Assembly (NCBI GenBank): GCA_026225275.1
Contig: JAMFSL010000284.1
Span: 1 to 35,470 of the forward strand
Direction of reading: 5' to 3'
Length of the DNA: 35,470 nucleotides
DNA from: Puia dinghuensis
GTDB taxonomy: Bacteria; Bacteroidota; Bacteroidia; Chitinophagales; Chitinophagaceae
Shown here: in pieces, positions 7,321 to 15,424 of the stretch
Numbering within the stretch: the first letter of the stretch is position 1
How the letters are laid out: each line of letters opens with the position of its first letter
Made by a program: the position numbers and the translations under genes
Notes under the pieces: generated by a model
What the model was told of the DNA's origin: nothing
Seen by the model: only the letters and a program-made list of their open reading frames with translations
Databases searched by the model: none

Positions 7321-8193
7321 TCAAATCTGTTTACGAATTCTTTTCCGGGTTGTTGTTTTTTTTAACATGGTATATTCCGGAACCGGCACCTGCTCTTTGC
7401 CGGCATAAGATGTGGTCATCGTCTCTTCTGTAAGATCCGTCTCATCTTCCGGAGTCTCTTGCGGAGAGGGATCAGCCGGCTCATCTCCGGGATTGTCAGC
7501 GGGAGGTAATACTGGCTTGCCGTCGGTCTTTTTCGCAGCCTTTGCGACATGCGGATAGATATTAATCGTCTTGAACATCGGGTTGGCCTCGATGTACATT
7601 TTCTCCGATTTCGTCGACTTGTCGAAAGTGACCGATTGGAGATTTCCACGCTTCAGGGACTGGTATAGTTCCTCCTTCGTCTTTTCCTCCTGCAATTCCC
7701 TGATCGGATATTTCCCCAGCACCTTTTCCAGATCGTAGCCATAACGTGACCCGTATTGCTTGACCTTATAATTATCGTGCAAATCTTTTTCCCCGAAATC
7801 CAGTTTGATCCAGGCCTCGTACTTTTCTCCTTCCAGGCTGATCATATTTTTGAACACCGACCTTCCCTGAAGCAGGTTAAATGACTGCTTGAACGTGACA
7901 CCTTTACCCAGGTGAACGTAAAAGGTCTGCGCCCTGTTTTTGACCGATTCTTCCGGATAAACCAATAAAGCGTCGAACTTATTGAAGTAATATCTGTCCT
8001 CCTTTTCCGAATGCCGGAAATACATTTTGGCCTCCAATCTGGTATCTTCGTCGAAATAGGCATCGGTGTACAGTTCAAATCCTTCGATTCCTTTTTGTAT
8101 TTGTTCTTCCATCTGCTGATTCAGCAGGGCATTATCCCCGAACCCCAGGTATTTCAGATCATCCCGGAGAAAATTAAGATGTTTGCTTTCCAT
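7321..8193 (-). CDS. Conjugative-element-associated hypothetical protein
   Basis: A 290-residue soluble protein. The body (about 1-215) has the layout of a protein common on Bacteroidota conjugative transposons and plasmids: an N-terminal LNFLRDDLKYLGFG, a middle with QTFYVHLGKGVTFKQSFNLLQGRSVFK, then YGYDLEKVLGKYPIREL and MYIEANPMFKTINIYP. The remaining C-terminus is acidic and Pro/Glu/Thr-rich, probably disordered, ending in a basic tail KKTTTRKRIRKQI. Its biochemical role is not known. It lies between a TraN-like gene and a DUF6934-like gene, all minus strand. No transfer ATPase, relaxase or integrase is next to it, so this may be a remnant or a domesticated module. Confidence 0.78.
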   Translation of the reverse strand: MESKHLNFLRDDLKYLGFGDNALLNQQMEEQIQKGIEGFELYTDAYFDEDTRLEAKMYFRHSEKEDRYYFNKFDALLVYPEESVKNRAQTFYVHLGKGVTFKQSFNLLQGRSVFKNMISLEGEKYEAWIKLDFGEKDLHDNYKVKQYGSRYGYDLEKVLGKYPIRELQEEKTKEELYQSLKRGNLQSVTFDKSTKSEKMYIEANPMFKTINIYPHVAKAAKKTDGKPVLPPADNPGDEPADPSPQETPEDETDLTEETMTTSYAGKEQVPVPEYTMLKKTTTRKRIRKQI

Positions 8194-8236
8194 TTTTTTA
8201 ATTTTTTAGTAATGATCAAATAAAGTTGCCCGCGAC

Positions 8237-8860
8237 TCAGATCAGCCGCGCGTTTGCCAGGATAAAAGGGGAAGCCAACACCTGCAGTTGCCGTATTCCG
8301 TTCTTCTCCGACACTTTGATCAGCAGCCGCTGCCCTCTGCCTAGTTTCAGCCTGGGCAGCACCATTACGCTCGTCACCCGGCCAAAACTTTTCACCCGGA
8401 CAGCACTGTCATAGACATATACAGGGGATAGCTGCCTGAGCTGCACAGGCGGCTGTTTATGCTGCCGCTTTTGCATGACGAAGAAACCGACGCTGTCGAC
8501 GTCGTAGTCCAGCGGTGACCGGTTTTTCAACCTCAGCGCGAAGAATAGCACCGGTCCGCGGGTATAAAGCCCCCTGACCTGTAGTTTCATCTTCCCATTC
8601 CGGTTGTTGAGGAGATAGACCCGCTGGATGTCCTTCGCAATTTTCACACAACAGGCCTTCAGTTCGGCCTTATTATACGCGGCAGGTTTGTCTCCCTTGT
8701 CTTCCGCTAGGTTAGGCGTACCAGGCATAGGAGGACCCGAGCCGGCAGTGACGAATAAATCATTGAGTGCCGGTCGATTTGCTGCCGGTGGCTGTGTGGC
8801 AACATGATCCGGTCGGCCGAGCAGGGCATACACTGCCAGAAGAGCCAATAGAACTCTCAT
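8237..8860 (-). CDS. Short TraN/DUF4138-like secreted protein
   Basis: A 207-residue protein with an N-terminal signal peptide (MRVLLALLAVYALLG) followed by a Pro-rich linker. The core, about 85-205, resembles the DUF4138/TraN family of Bacteroidota conjugative transposons: LYTRGPVLFFALRLKNRSPLDYDVDSVGFFVM, then an R/Q-rich strand and LSPVYVYDS. TraN proteins are outer-envelope parts of the mating apparatus and are usually longer, so this copy is short. It is the first gene of the three-gene minus-strand cluster, 43 bases before the next. The assignment rests on pattern memory and should be checked by profile search. Confidence 0.6.
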   Translation of the reverse strand: MRVLLALLAVYALLGRPDHVATQPPAANRPALNDLFVTAGSGPPMPGTPNLAEDKGDKPAAYNKAELKACCVKIAKDIQRVYLLNNRNGKMKLQVRGLYTRGPVLFFALRLKNRSPLDYDVDSVGFFVMQKRQHKQPPVQLRQLSPVYVYDSAVRVKSFGRVTSVMVLPRLKLGRGQRLLIKVSEKNGIRQLQVLASPFILANARLI

Positions 8861-8926
8861 TTTAATGTAGTTTAATAATTAGAAAATAAGACACTAGACC
8901 GGCCGGTTAGAGTCGATGTTAATTCC

Positions 8927-8960
8927 CCCAGGGACAGTCGCTACGGACTGTCGCACTGGG
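8927..8960. repeat. Interrupted inverted repeat upstream of the tra-like trio
   Basis: CCCAG (8927-8931) and GACAGTC (8933-8939) pair with GACTGTC (8946-8952) and CTGGG (8956-8960) around the loop GCTACG. A separate perfect 10-bp palindrome ACCGGCCGGT lies at 8898-8907. Neither is followed by a T-run. They sit in the 208-base gap between the Crp-like gene and the TraN-like gene, and could be regulatory or recombination sites. Confidence 0.55.
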
Positions 8961-9068
8961 TGGAATAAAATTAGAAGGATTGAAAGAAGGAGAAAAAAAT
9001 CTGGCAATGCAGTTTTGAAAAAAATTCTGTCAAAGGGCCACGAAAATGATATGTTTTTGTGAAGGAGG

Positions 9069-9689
9069 TCACTTTTTTGAATTCTTTGATTTTTTCGGCA
9101 CTTGTCCGGTGGCAATTGTTCTCGCTTTTATTGCTTTCTTTATCGTATTCAGCGATGTCGGGCTGATACCCAACAGTGTTGCCATGTGTTTGTCGGGAAG
9201 TATGCTGACCAGCTCCGGCTTGTTATTCAGCAGGTGGTAGTAAAATTGTTCCGAAGTTTTCTTGCGGAGAACGGCTTCTATTTCACGTGTCTGGCAATAA
9301 TAGTCGGTCTGCAGGTTAAATGTCAGCATCAGCAGGTCAGGGTATTTTGATAACCCTTCGTAAAGGTCGGCCCGGGATATCGCATGTACGATAGTGGGAG
9401 CCAGCGTCCTGACGAATTCAGTAGAAGGCAATACTTTGAAGAAGCTGTTGACCGACGTGGCGAAATCGTTTTTCTGCATTCCCCAATGGCAATAAACTTT
9501 TTCAGGCGTCTGTTCAAATGCGCCGAGCGCTCCTTTCTCTATAAACCATAGATGATCGCAGATTTCTCCCTGGTTATGGATGATCTTGTTGTTTTTGTAT
9601 TCTATCCTGTTTGTCCGGGAGGCGATCCAGGCTATGGTGCCTGGCTTAAGCGAAGTAAGTTTGCGCAATTGTTCAATGAATTCTTTCAT
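9069..9689 (-). CDS. Crp/Fnr-family transcriptional regulator
   Basis: A 206-residue regulator with a cyclic-nucleotide-binding-like beta barrel (about 25-110: NKIIHNQGEICDHLWFIEKGALGAF) and a C-terminal helix-turn-helix (about 165-195: LPDKHMATLLGISPTSLNTIKKAIK). The start at 9689 (MKEFIEQLRKLTSLKPG) fits the family; the frame stays open upstream to 9815 with a non-typical N-terminus. No Fnr iron-sulfur cysteines are seen, and the canonical cAMP-binding phosphate cassette is not obvious, so the ligand is unknown. Such short Crp-like proteins are numerous in Chitinophagaceae. The 293 bases to the divergent NADH dehydrogenase hold no further gene. Confidence 0.88.
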   Translation of the reverse strand: MKEFIEQLRKLTSLKPGTIAWIASRTNRIEYKNNKIIHNQGEICDHLWFIEKGALGAFEQTPEKVYCHWGMQKNDFATSVNSFFKVLPSTEFVRTLAPTIVHAISRADLYEGLSKYPDLLMLTFNLQTDYYCQTREIEAVLRKKTSEQFYYHLLNNKPELVSILPDKHMATLLGISPTSLNTIKKAIKARTIATGQVPKKSKNSKK

Positions 9690-9982
9690 AATTAAAGTTT
9701 TAATAGTTTTATAACAGTATCGGATATCCGCAAATACAATGCCCGTTTTTGGGAGTATAAAGAGGTAATTTGTTCCGTGCGGTATAGCTGCAGTAAACCC
9801 GGTTATTCCCAACAAAAATTGTTCAAATTCCTTAGTTTTGATGCCTTGACCGTTGCACGGGCAGCTGAGGTATGCGACAGGGGAGGCCCTCCGGCGGCAT
9901 GATATTTTATGAAAGGATAATGGATCGTATTGCCGCTTAAGCGTAACTTTACCATCGCGTCGGCAGTATAAACACGAGTCTT

Positions 9983-11251
9983 ATGGCTATCACCACCAAC
10001 AACAGGCAACGGATCGTTATCATTGGCGCCGGCTTCGCCGGACTGCGCATTGCACGGGACCTCAACAACACAGCTTACGACATTTTCCTGGTCGACAAGC
10101 ATAATTATCACCAATTCCAGCCGTTGATGTACCAGGTGGCAACAGCCAGGCTGGAACCTTCCAGCATCTCCTTTCCGCTGCGCAAGGTTTTTCAGCATTC
10201 AAAAAATATGAATATTCGCATTGCCGAGGTGCAGCGAATCGATACCGCGAAAAAGGTCGTTCATACAACAGTTGGCGATATCCCTTATGACCGGCTGATC
10301 ATCGCACTGGGTTGTACGACGAATTATTTCGGTAATGCCCGGATCCAGTCTCATTCTTTTCCCATGAAATCGGTGCCCAATGCGATGGCCCTACGTAACC
10401 GGATTCTGCAGACTTTCGAAGATACTATCGAAGCGGGACCCGCCGAGCTTCAGGCCCTGCTGAATTTCGTGATCGTCGGGGGCGGTCCGACCGGTGTCGA
10501 ACTGGCCGGCGCTATGGCGGAAATGAAGAAGAACATTCTGCCGAAGGATTATCCGGGTATCGATTTCTCGCGCTTGAACATTTACCTGGTGGAAAGCTCC
10601 CCCAATACGCTGAACGCCATGAGCGGGCCCAGCAAGATCAAGTCCCGTCAGTATCTGGAGGAATTCGGCGTTACTGTCCGTACCGGCACCGCTGTGGAAG
10701 ACTACGATGGCAATACGGTGAGGCTGAAAGGCGGCGAGACGATCAGTGCGAGAAACCTGATCTGGGCGGCAGGCGTCATCGGCAATACCCTCGAAGGAAT
10801 GCCTCCCGATTGTATCGTCAAGGGGAACAGGTTCAAGACGAACCGCTATCACGAGGTGGAAGGGGTCGACGGAGTTTATGCCATCGGCGATATTGCCTGG
10901 ATGGTCACTCCTAAATACCCTAACGGGCATCCACAACTGGCCAATGTGGCCCTGGCGCATGCCGGTAATCTCTCACGCAATTTTAAAAGGGAATTAAAGG
11001 GTAAGTCCCGGATTGAATTCGAGTACAGCAATAAAGGCAGCATGGCCACGGTAGGAAAAAGAAAGGCAGTCGTCGATCTGCCGGGCTTTTCATTCCAGGG
11101 CTTCTTTGCATGGCTTACCTGGATGTTCGTCCATCTCATGCTGATCCTCAGCGTGAAGAACAAGCTGTTCATTTTTCTCAATTGGATGATGAGCTATTTT
11201 GCGAATGATTCTACCCTACGGCTCATGCTCAAACCCAGCACCGAATCGTAG
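9983..11251 (+). CDS. ndh: Type II NADH dehydrogenase (NDH-2)
   Basis: A 422-residue FAD-dependent NADH:quinone oxidoreductase that feeds electrons from NADH into the quinone pool without pumping protons. The FAD Rossmann motif IGAGFAG is at about residues 14-20. A second dinucleotide fold for NADH has VGGGPTGVELAGAMAE (about 164-179), and the C-terminal FAD contact is GVYAIGDIAW. The tail (FFAWLTWMFVHLMLILSVKNKLFIFLNWM) is hydrophobic and amphipathic, as expected for monotopic membrane attachment in NDH-2. Length matches the family. It is divergent from a Crp-like regulator, which may or may not control it; a clear promoter was not found. Confidence 0.92.
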   Translation: MAITTNNRQRIVIIGAGFAGLRIARDLNNTAYDIFLVDKHNYHQFQPLMYQVATARLEPSSISFPLRKVFQHSKNMNIRIAEVQRIDTAKKVVHTTVGDIPYDRLIIALGCTTNYFGNARIQSHSFPMKSVPNAMALRNRILQTFEDTIEAGPAELQALLNFVIVGGGPTGVELAGAMAEMKKNILPKDYPGIDFSRLNIYLVESSPNTLNAMSGPSKIKSRQYLEEFGVTVRTGTAVEDYDGNTVRLKGGETISARNLIWAAGVIGNTLEGMPPDCIVKGNRFKTNRYHEVEGVDGVYAIGDIAWMVTPKYPNGHPQLANVALAHAGNLSRNFKRELKGKSRIEFEYSNKGSMATVGKRKAVVDLPGFSFQGFFAWLTWMFVHLMLILSVKNKLFIFLNWMMSYFANDSTLRLMLKPSTES

Positions 11252-11276
11252 CACTCCGCCGGCTCTGACCGTCAAT

Positions 11277-11310
11277 TTGGCCGAATTGATCCCATTTTTC
11301 CTTACTTTTG
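11277..11310 (+). promoter_or_regulatory. Candidate ftsE promoter
   Basis: TTG at 11277-11279 and TACTTTTG at 11303-11310 are 23 bases apart, slightly long for the Bacteroidota -33/-7 pair. The -7 box matches TAnnTTTG exactly and lies 18 bases before the ATG at 11329. Confidence 0.55.
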
Positions 11311-11328
11311 TCACGATCAATTATTTCT

Positions 11329-12018
11329 ATGGCTGAAATTATCGTAGAACTAAGGAATGCAAACATCTACCAGGGAGGAAATCTGATCTTACAGGACGTT
11401 AACCTGACTGTGGAGAAAGGACAATTCGTTTACCTGGTGGGAAAGACGGGCACCGGCAAATCGAGTCTCCTGAAAACGCTGTACGGAGACCTGATCCTCC
11501 GTGAGGGGGAAGGACAGGTGGCAGGCTTTAACCTGAGAGGAATGGACTGGAAAAGTGTGCCCTATCTCCGCCGTACGCTTGGTGTCGTGTTCCAGGACTT
11601 TCAGTTGCTGACAGACAGGAATGTCAATGACAACCTTAAATTCGTACTTCGTGCCACCGGTTGGAAAGACGTTCGCCTCATGGATGAGAAGATCTCGGAC
11701 GTACTCGATAAAGTGGGAATAAAATCAAAGGGATTTAAGATGCCTTTCGAAATGAGCGGAGGCGAACAGCAACGCGTAGACATCGCCCGTGCGTTACTCA
11801 ATTCACCCAAACTGATATTGGCCGATGAGCCAACCGGCAACCTGGATCCGGAGACTGCTGACGAGATCATGCAATTGCTGTTCAGGATTTCCGGCGACTA
11901 CGGCACTTCAGTCGTCATGGCTACTCACGATTACCGCGTCATCAATAAATTCCCTGCGCGCATGGTCAGGACGGAAAGGGGGCAGGTTACCGACAACGCC
12001 ACCCTGGCCTGGGATTGA
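11329..12018 (+). CDS. ftsE: Cell-division ABC ATPase FtsE
   Basis: A 229-residue single ABC ATPase. Walker A is GKTGTGKS (38-45), the signature is [16 protein letters not shown], Walker B is [13 protein letters not shown], and the H-loop is MATHD. This set and the length match FtsE, which with the membrane protein FtsX controls peptidoglycan hydrolases at the septum. The ATG at 11329 is taken over one at 11308, because the earlier start would lie inside the promoter. FtsX is not adjacent; FtsE and FtsX being separate is not unusual in this phylum as far as I recall. A LolD/MacB-type ATPase is the main alternative. Confidence 0.85.
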   Translation: MAEIIVELRNANIYQGGNLILQDVNLTVEKGQFVYLVGKTGTGKSSLLKTLYGDLILREGEGQVAGFNLRGMDWKSVPYLRRTLGVVFQDFQLLTDRNVNDNLKFVLRATGWKDVRLMDEKISDVLDKVGIKSKGFKMPFEMSGGEQQRVDIARALLNSPKLILADEPTGNLDPETADEIMQLLFRISGDYGTSVVMATHDYRVINKFPARMVRTERGQVTDNATLAWD

Positions 12019-12074
12019 TCGGCCGCCCCGTGACCTATGATGATTGGCCCTGCCAGTGACGCCCAAGCGTATTT

Positions 12075-13226
12075 CTACCAGATAGAAGCCACCAGTTTGT
12101 TTACATTCTTTTCCTGGTTATATAGACAGGTGAGCACTTTTTTTCTTTCCCGGATCTCATCGCCCTGCATAGGCCGCGTGTACAACTCCGATATCAGCGA
12201 CCGCATCCTTTCCGCCGAATCGGCCAGATGACAGATGGACTCCAGCCCGGAGCCTTCTACCGACTCACTGTTGACAATGCAATGCCGTCCATTGAACAGC
12301 GCATTCAATAATTTCAGTTTTACCCCGGTACAGTTCATGGAAGGCAGGATATTAACCTGTGCCTTGCTGATAAGATCCTGCAACTCTTCCTCCGAGGGAT
12401 CAGCAATCAGGCAGGCTTGCGGATATTGCTCAATGGCCTTGGTCAACCGGGCCGATGGCTCCTTGCCGGAAATGACCAGGGGCAGTTCGAGTGATTGAAA
12501 CACTTTCTTCAACAGCCATATAATGGCCCGCTCATTTTCCGCGACTGAAAGATTACCATGATAGAGGCAGAAGCAGCCCGTTCCCTCCCTGGTATGTACC
12601 GTTTCATAAGGCAGGAACACGGGCAGCGTATCGATATTGTCCGCTCCGAATTCGTCCCGGTATAACTGGCTGTCTTTTGCCGATACCGCCAGGATCTTCA
12701 CTTTGCCGGCGATCCGCCGTTCATAGGAACGCAGCAGATTGCTTTCATGCAGATAATATATCTTCTTCCAAATGGATTTCTCGGTACGATACAACCCGCG
12801 GTAATACTGGTATTCCACATTGTGCAACCGGAGAACGATCTTGCGGTCGTCGAAACGCTCATCATTCAACAGATAGGTGCAATGGATACCTTCCAGCAGG
12901 ATGGGATAATCGTCCTGTAACAGCCGGTCCAACAACTGACCATTTGACCTCGAACAAACGATATAAGGCAGCTTGTGGGAAAATCCCTTGTGCCCTTCAT
13001 GGCGGGAGTAATAGTTGACCTCGACGCAATAGTCGCCCAATACCGCCTGGCGGCCCCGCCCATACTCGAAGCAATGCAGGTGGATGCGGATCCCGGCTGC
13101 ATGAAGCCCTCTTATCTTGTGGAACAGGTCAACGACACCCCCGTAATCCACCGGGTAGGGCACATCCAGACATACAATATGAAGGTGTTTGTCTTCCACG
13201 TAGTAATTAACTGATTTGCTGCTCAA
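12075..13226 (-). CDS. Glycosyltransferase, GT4-like
   Basis: A 383-residue cytoplasmic glycosyltransferase of the GT-B fold. The N-terminal Rossmann half has LHIVCLDVPYPVDYGGVVDLFHKIRGL, the pattern of GT4 enzymes with the glycine-rich acceptor loop. The C-terminal half has LYHGNLSVAENERAIIWL and a PSMNCTGVKLKLLNALFNGRHCIVN segment equivalent to the donor-binding region, followed by GSGLESICHLADS. It is the last gene of the cassette and its start overlaps the preceding glycosyltransferase by 20 bases. Sugar donor and acceptor cannot be read from sequence. It ends 56 bases from the convergent ftsE. Confidence 0.83.
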   Translation of the reverse strand: MSSKSVNYYVEDKHLHIVCLDVPYPVDYGGVVDLFHKIRGLHAAGIRIHLHCFEYGRGRQAVLGDYCVEVNYYSRHEGHKGFSHKLPYIVCSRSNGQLLDRLLQDDYPILLEGIHCTYLLNDERFDDRKIVLRLHNVEYQYYRGLYRTEKSIWKKIYYLHESNLLRSYERRIAGKVKILAVSAKDSQLYRDEFGADNIDTLPVFLPYETVHTREGTGCFCLYHGNLSVAENERAIIWLLKKVFQSLELPLVISGKEPSARLTKAIEQYPQACLIADPSEEELQDLISKAQVNILPSMNCTGVKLKLLNALFNGRHCIVNSESVEGSGLESICHLADSAERMRSLISELYTRPMQGDEIRERKKVLTCLYNQEKNVNKLVASIW

Positions 13227-14352
13227 CTTGTTCGAATATTTCCACCACGATACGGCCTTCTTTTTCCCAATTCAGGTCTTCTATGACCTTCGAGGTGTTA
13301 TTTTTCCACCTTTTCAGTTGGACCGGATCCCTGCTGATGGCTTCTATGCGGGCTGCTATATGCGCAGGGTCATGGTTATCAATGTAATCACCCACCTGGT
13401 ATTGATCGACGATCTTTTCGAGCTCCGCCAGCCGGCTGACCAGCACCGGGACGCCGCTGTGCAGATAATCAAAGATCTTATTGGGGAGTCCGTAAATATG
13501 GTTGATATTGGTCGGTTTATCCAGGGATAGACCCAGATCGGCCCGTCGCGTGACCGATCGCAGTACTTCGAGGGGGACTTTTGGGATCAGCGTGATCCTG
13601 TCCGACAAACCCTTTTCGCGCACCATGCCAACAATCCGGTCGAAGATATCTCCGCCGCCGATGATGACCAGATGGAAACGGTCCGGATCCAGATAGGACA
13701 TGGCCATGACCAGTTCTTCTACGCCTCTTTCCGGGTTGATGCCAGCCCCCTGGAACAATAGAAAAAATTTATCGCGAGGCAATTTTTTTTCTATATCGGG
13801 AGGCAGCGGCTGATCGATGGCTGCCCATTTCCGATAGGGAACATTGCGGACAGCCCTGAGTGTTTTGCCATAGTCCCTGCGATACAGTTCACAGAAAGAA
13901 TCGCAGATCGTATAAATATATTGGAGCCGTGGAAAAATGAATTGTTCGATACGCAACCATATTTTCTTCACCAGAGGGCGGCCGTCCAGTTCCGGCATGC
14001 CCATATAATATTCGTGGGTATCATAGACCACGGGTTTACGGCGGATATGTCCTGCCAGCCAGACCGCAGGCATCACATCCAGGTCATTCCCCAGAAAGAT
14101 ATCGCCCTTTACCCACAGCAGACGAAGAAAAAGGCGAAGGTTGAATTCGCCATAAAAGAATACTTTCTTCTGGAAGAGCATGTGGATCCTCGTGGCCGGA
14201 TAGCTGCGTGGTGACAGGGGCAAACTCTTTCTGCGTCTGGAGCCGATCAGCAGTACGTCATGACCGGCCTCTTGCAGGGTAAGGCTGACCTTGTTGACCC
14301 GCTGGTCAGTGACGAGGTCTGAAATAACGGAAATGATCACCCGTTTACCCAT
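13207..14352 (-). CDS. Glycosyltransferase family 4
   Basis: A 381-residue GT-B glycosyltransferase. The N-terminus (ISVISDLVTDQRVNKVSLTLQEAGHDVLLIG) and VVYDTHEYY are typical of a GT4 subgroup in polysaccharide clusters. The C-terminal domain has LLFQGAGINPERGVEELVMAM and the donor-binding stretch NKIFDYLHSGVPVLVS. It overlaps the epimerase gene by 8 bases and the next glycosyltransferase by 20. It probably adds one residue to a lipid-linked envelope glycan, perhaps using the sugar made by the upstream genes; that link is inference. Confidence 0.88.
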   Translation of the reverse strand: MGKRVIISVISDLVTDQRVNKVSLTLQEAGHDVLLIGSRRRKSLPLSPRSYPATRIHMLFQKKVFFYGEFNLRLFLRLLWVKGDIFLGNDLDVMPAVWLAGHIRRKPVVYDTHEYYMGMPELDGRPLVKKIWLRIEQFIFPRLQYIYTICDSFCELYRRDYGKTLRAVRNVPYRKWAAIDQPLPPDIEKKLPRDKFFLLFQGAGINPERGVEELVMAMSYLDPDRFHLVIIGGGDIFDRIVGMVREKGLSDRITLIPKVPLEVLRSVTRRADLGLSLDKPTNINHIYGLPNKIFDYLHSGVPVLVSRLAELEKIVDQYQVGDYIDNHDPAHIAARIEAISRDPVQLKRWKNNTSKVIEDLNWEKEGRIVVEIFEQVEQQIS

Positions 14353-15424
14353 GCAAATAATTTAAGATGAGCCGGCTGATCTTTTCCGCGGCATGTCCAT
14401 CTCCGAATACACGGGTATCGAAAGACCGGGTGGGTCCCTGTAGTGCCCTGAAGGTGGTAAGGATGGCATTTGTATCCGCCGATGCCGCAAGGCTGGGACC
14501 ATGCTTTGACATTTCGGGCCAGAACATTTGCCGCATCACTATGACGGAAGGTTTTTGGAAGAAAAAAGCTTCCCGCGATAGTCCGCCGCTATCGGTGACC
14601 ACATATCCGGCAGCCTGTACTAACGTCAGCATATCCAGATAGCCGAGGGGTGGGGTAGTGATCAACTTCAGCTCCATCCCCTGTGCGTCGATCACCTGGC
14701 GTGTTCTGGGATGAAGCGGAAAGATAACAGGGATGTCGCTGTGAATGTGGTGTAGGGCTCGAAGGATGGCTGCCAGTGCCTCTGGGTTGTCGGTATTCTC
14801 CGCCCGGTGGATCGTTGCCAGCACAAAGGGCTGGCCGGCCGGGACCAACGTGGAAACGTAAGTTGAATTTTCTTTCGCCCGCTGGCTGAACAGCAGGGCG
14901 GCATCCAACATCAGATCTCCTGTATTGTGTATCTTTTCTGCGGGCATTCCTTCCTTCAACAGGTTCTCCACGCCGAGGTAGGTACAGGCGAAGTTCAGAT
15001 CTGCCAGCCGGTCACTGAGATACCGGTTGGATTCTTCCGGCATGTCCTCTTCGCCGGTGCGGATGCCGGCCTCAATGTGCATGAGGGGAATATTCCGCTT
15101 TTTAGCGGCCAGGGATCCTGCCAGTGTCGTATTGGTATCTCCGTAGACAATCACTGCGTCGGGACGTTCCAGCGCCAGTATCCTGTCCAGTTCGATCAGC
15201 ATGTGACCGATCATTTCCCCATGCGGCAACGAATGGATCTGCAGCTGGTGGTCCGGCACGGGGATGTCGAACTCCCGGAAAAAAACGGCGGACATGTTAT
15301 CGCTGAAGTGCTGACCGGTGTGGATGATCTGTTGCTGTGCCGACTCCGATAGGGACCGGTGCAACAGCGATAGCTTGATGAATTGCGGCCGGTTGCCTAC
15401 TATATGGATGATGCGTTTTGCCAT
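14345..15424 (-). CDS. UDP-sugar 2-epimerase, WbpI/WecB family
   Basis: A 359-residue non-hydrolysing UDP-HexNAc 2-epimerase. The N-terminal RPQFIK, HTGQHFSDNMS and GDTNTTLAG, the MPEESNR segment, LATIHRAENTDNP, PLHPRTR and TDSGGLSREAFFFQKP follow WbpI (UDP-2,3-diacetamido-glucuronate 2-epimerase) more closely than classical WecB, which has RPEAIK and TDSGGIQEEA. Catalytic acids and the histidine (D in GDTN, E in HIEAG, E in MPEE, H in IHRAE) are present. The usual R-D-x-T-E-W/R segment after KP is changed to RQMFWPE. The next gene upstream in the operon is WbpB-like and the one before is WbpD-like, which supports a diacetamido-mannuronate type product. Confidence 0.88.
   Translation of the reverse strand: MAKRIIHIVGNRPQFIKLSLLHRSLSESAQQQIIHTGQHFSDNMSAVFFREFDIPVPDHQLQIHSLPHGEMIGHMLIELDRILALERPDAVIVYGDTNTTLAGSLAAKKRNIPLMHIEAGIRTGEEDMPEESNRYLSDRLADLNFACTYLGVENLLKEGMPAEKIHNTGDLMLDAALLFSQRAKENSTYVSTLVPAGQPFVLATIHRAENTDNPEALAAILRALHHIHSDIPVIFPLHPRTRQVIDAQGMELKLITTPPLGYLDMLTLVQAAGYVVTDSGGLSREAFFFQKPSVIVMRQMFWPEMSKHGPSLAASADTNAILTTFRALQGPTRSFDTRVFGDGHAAEKISRLILNYLHG

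Noticed and set aside
8894-9115. 73-codon minus-strand frame overlapping the end of the Crp-like gene
   Set aside because: Low-complexity Phe/Leu-rich peptide in the intergenic gap and overlapping a conserved gene in another frame.
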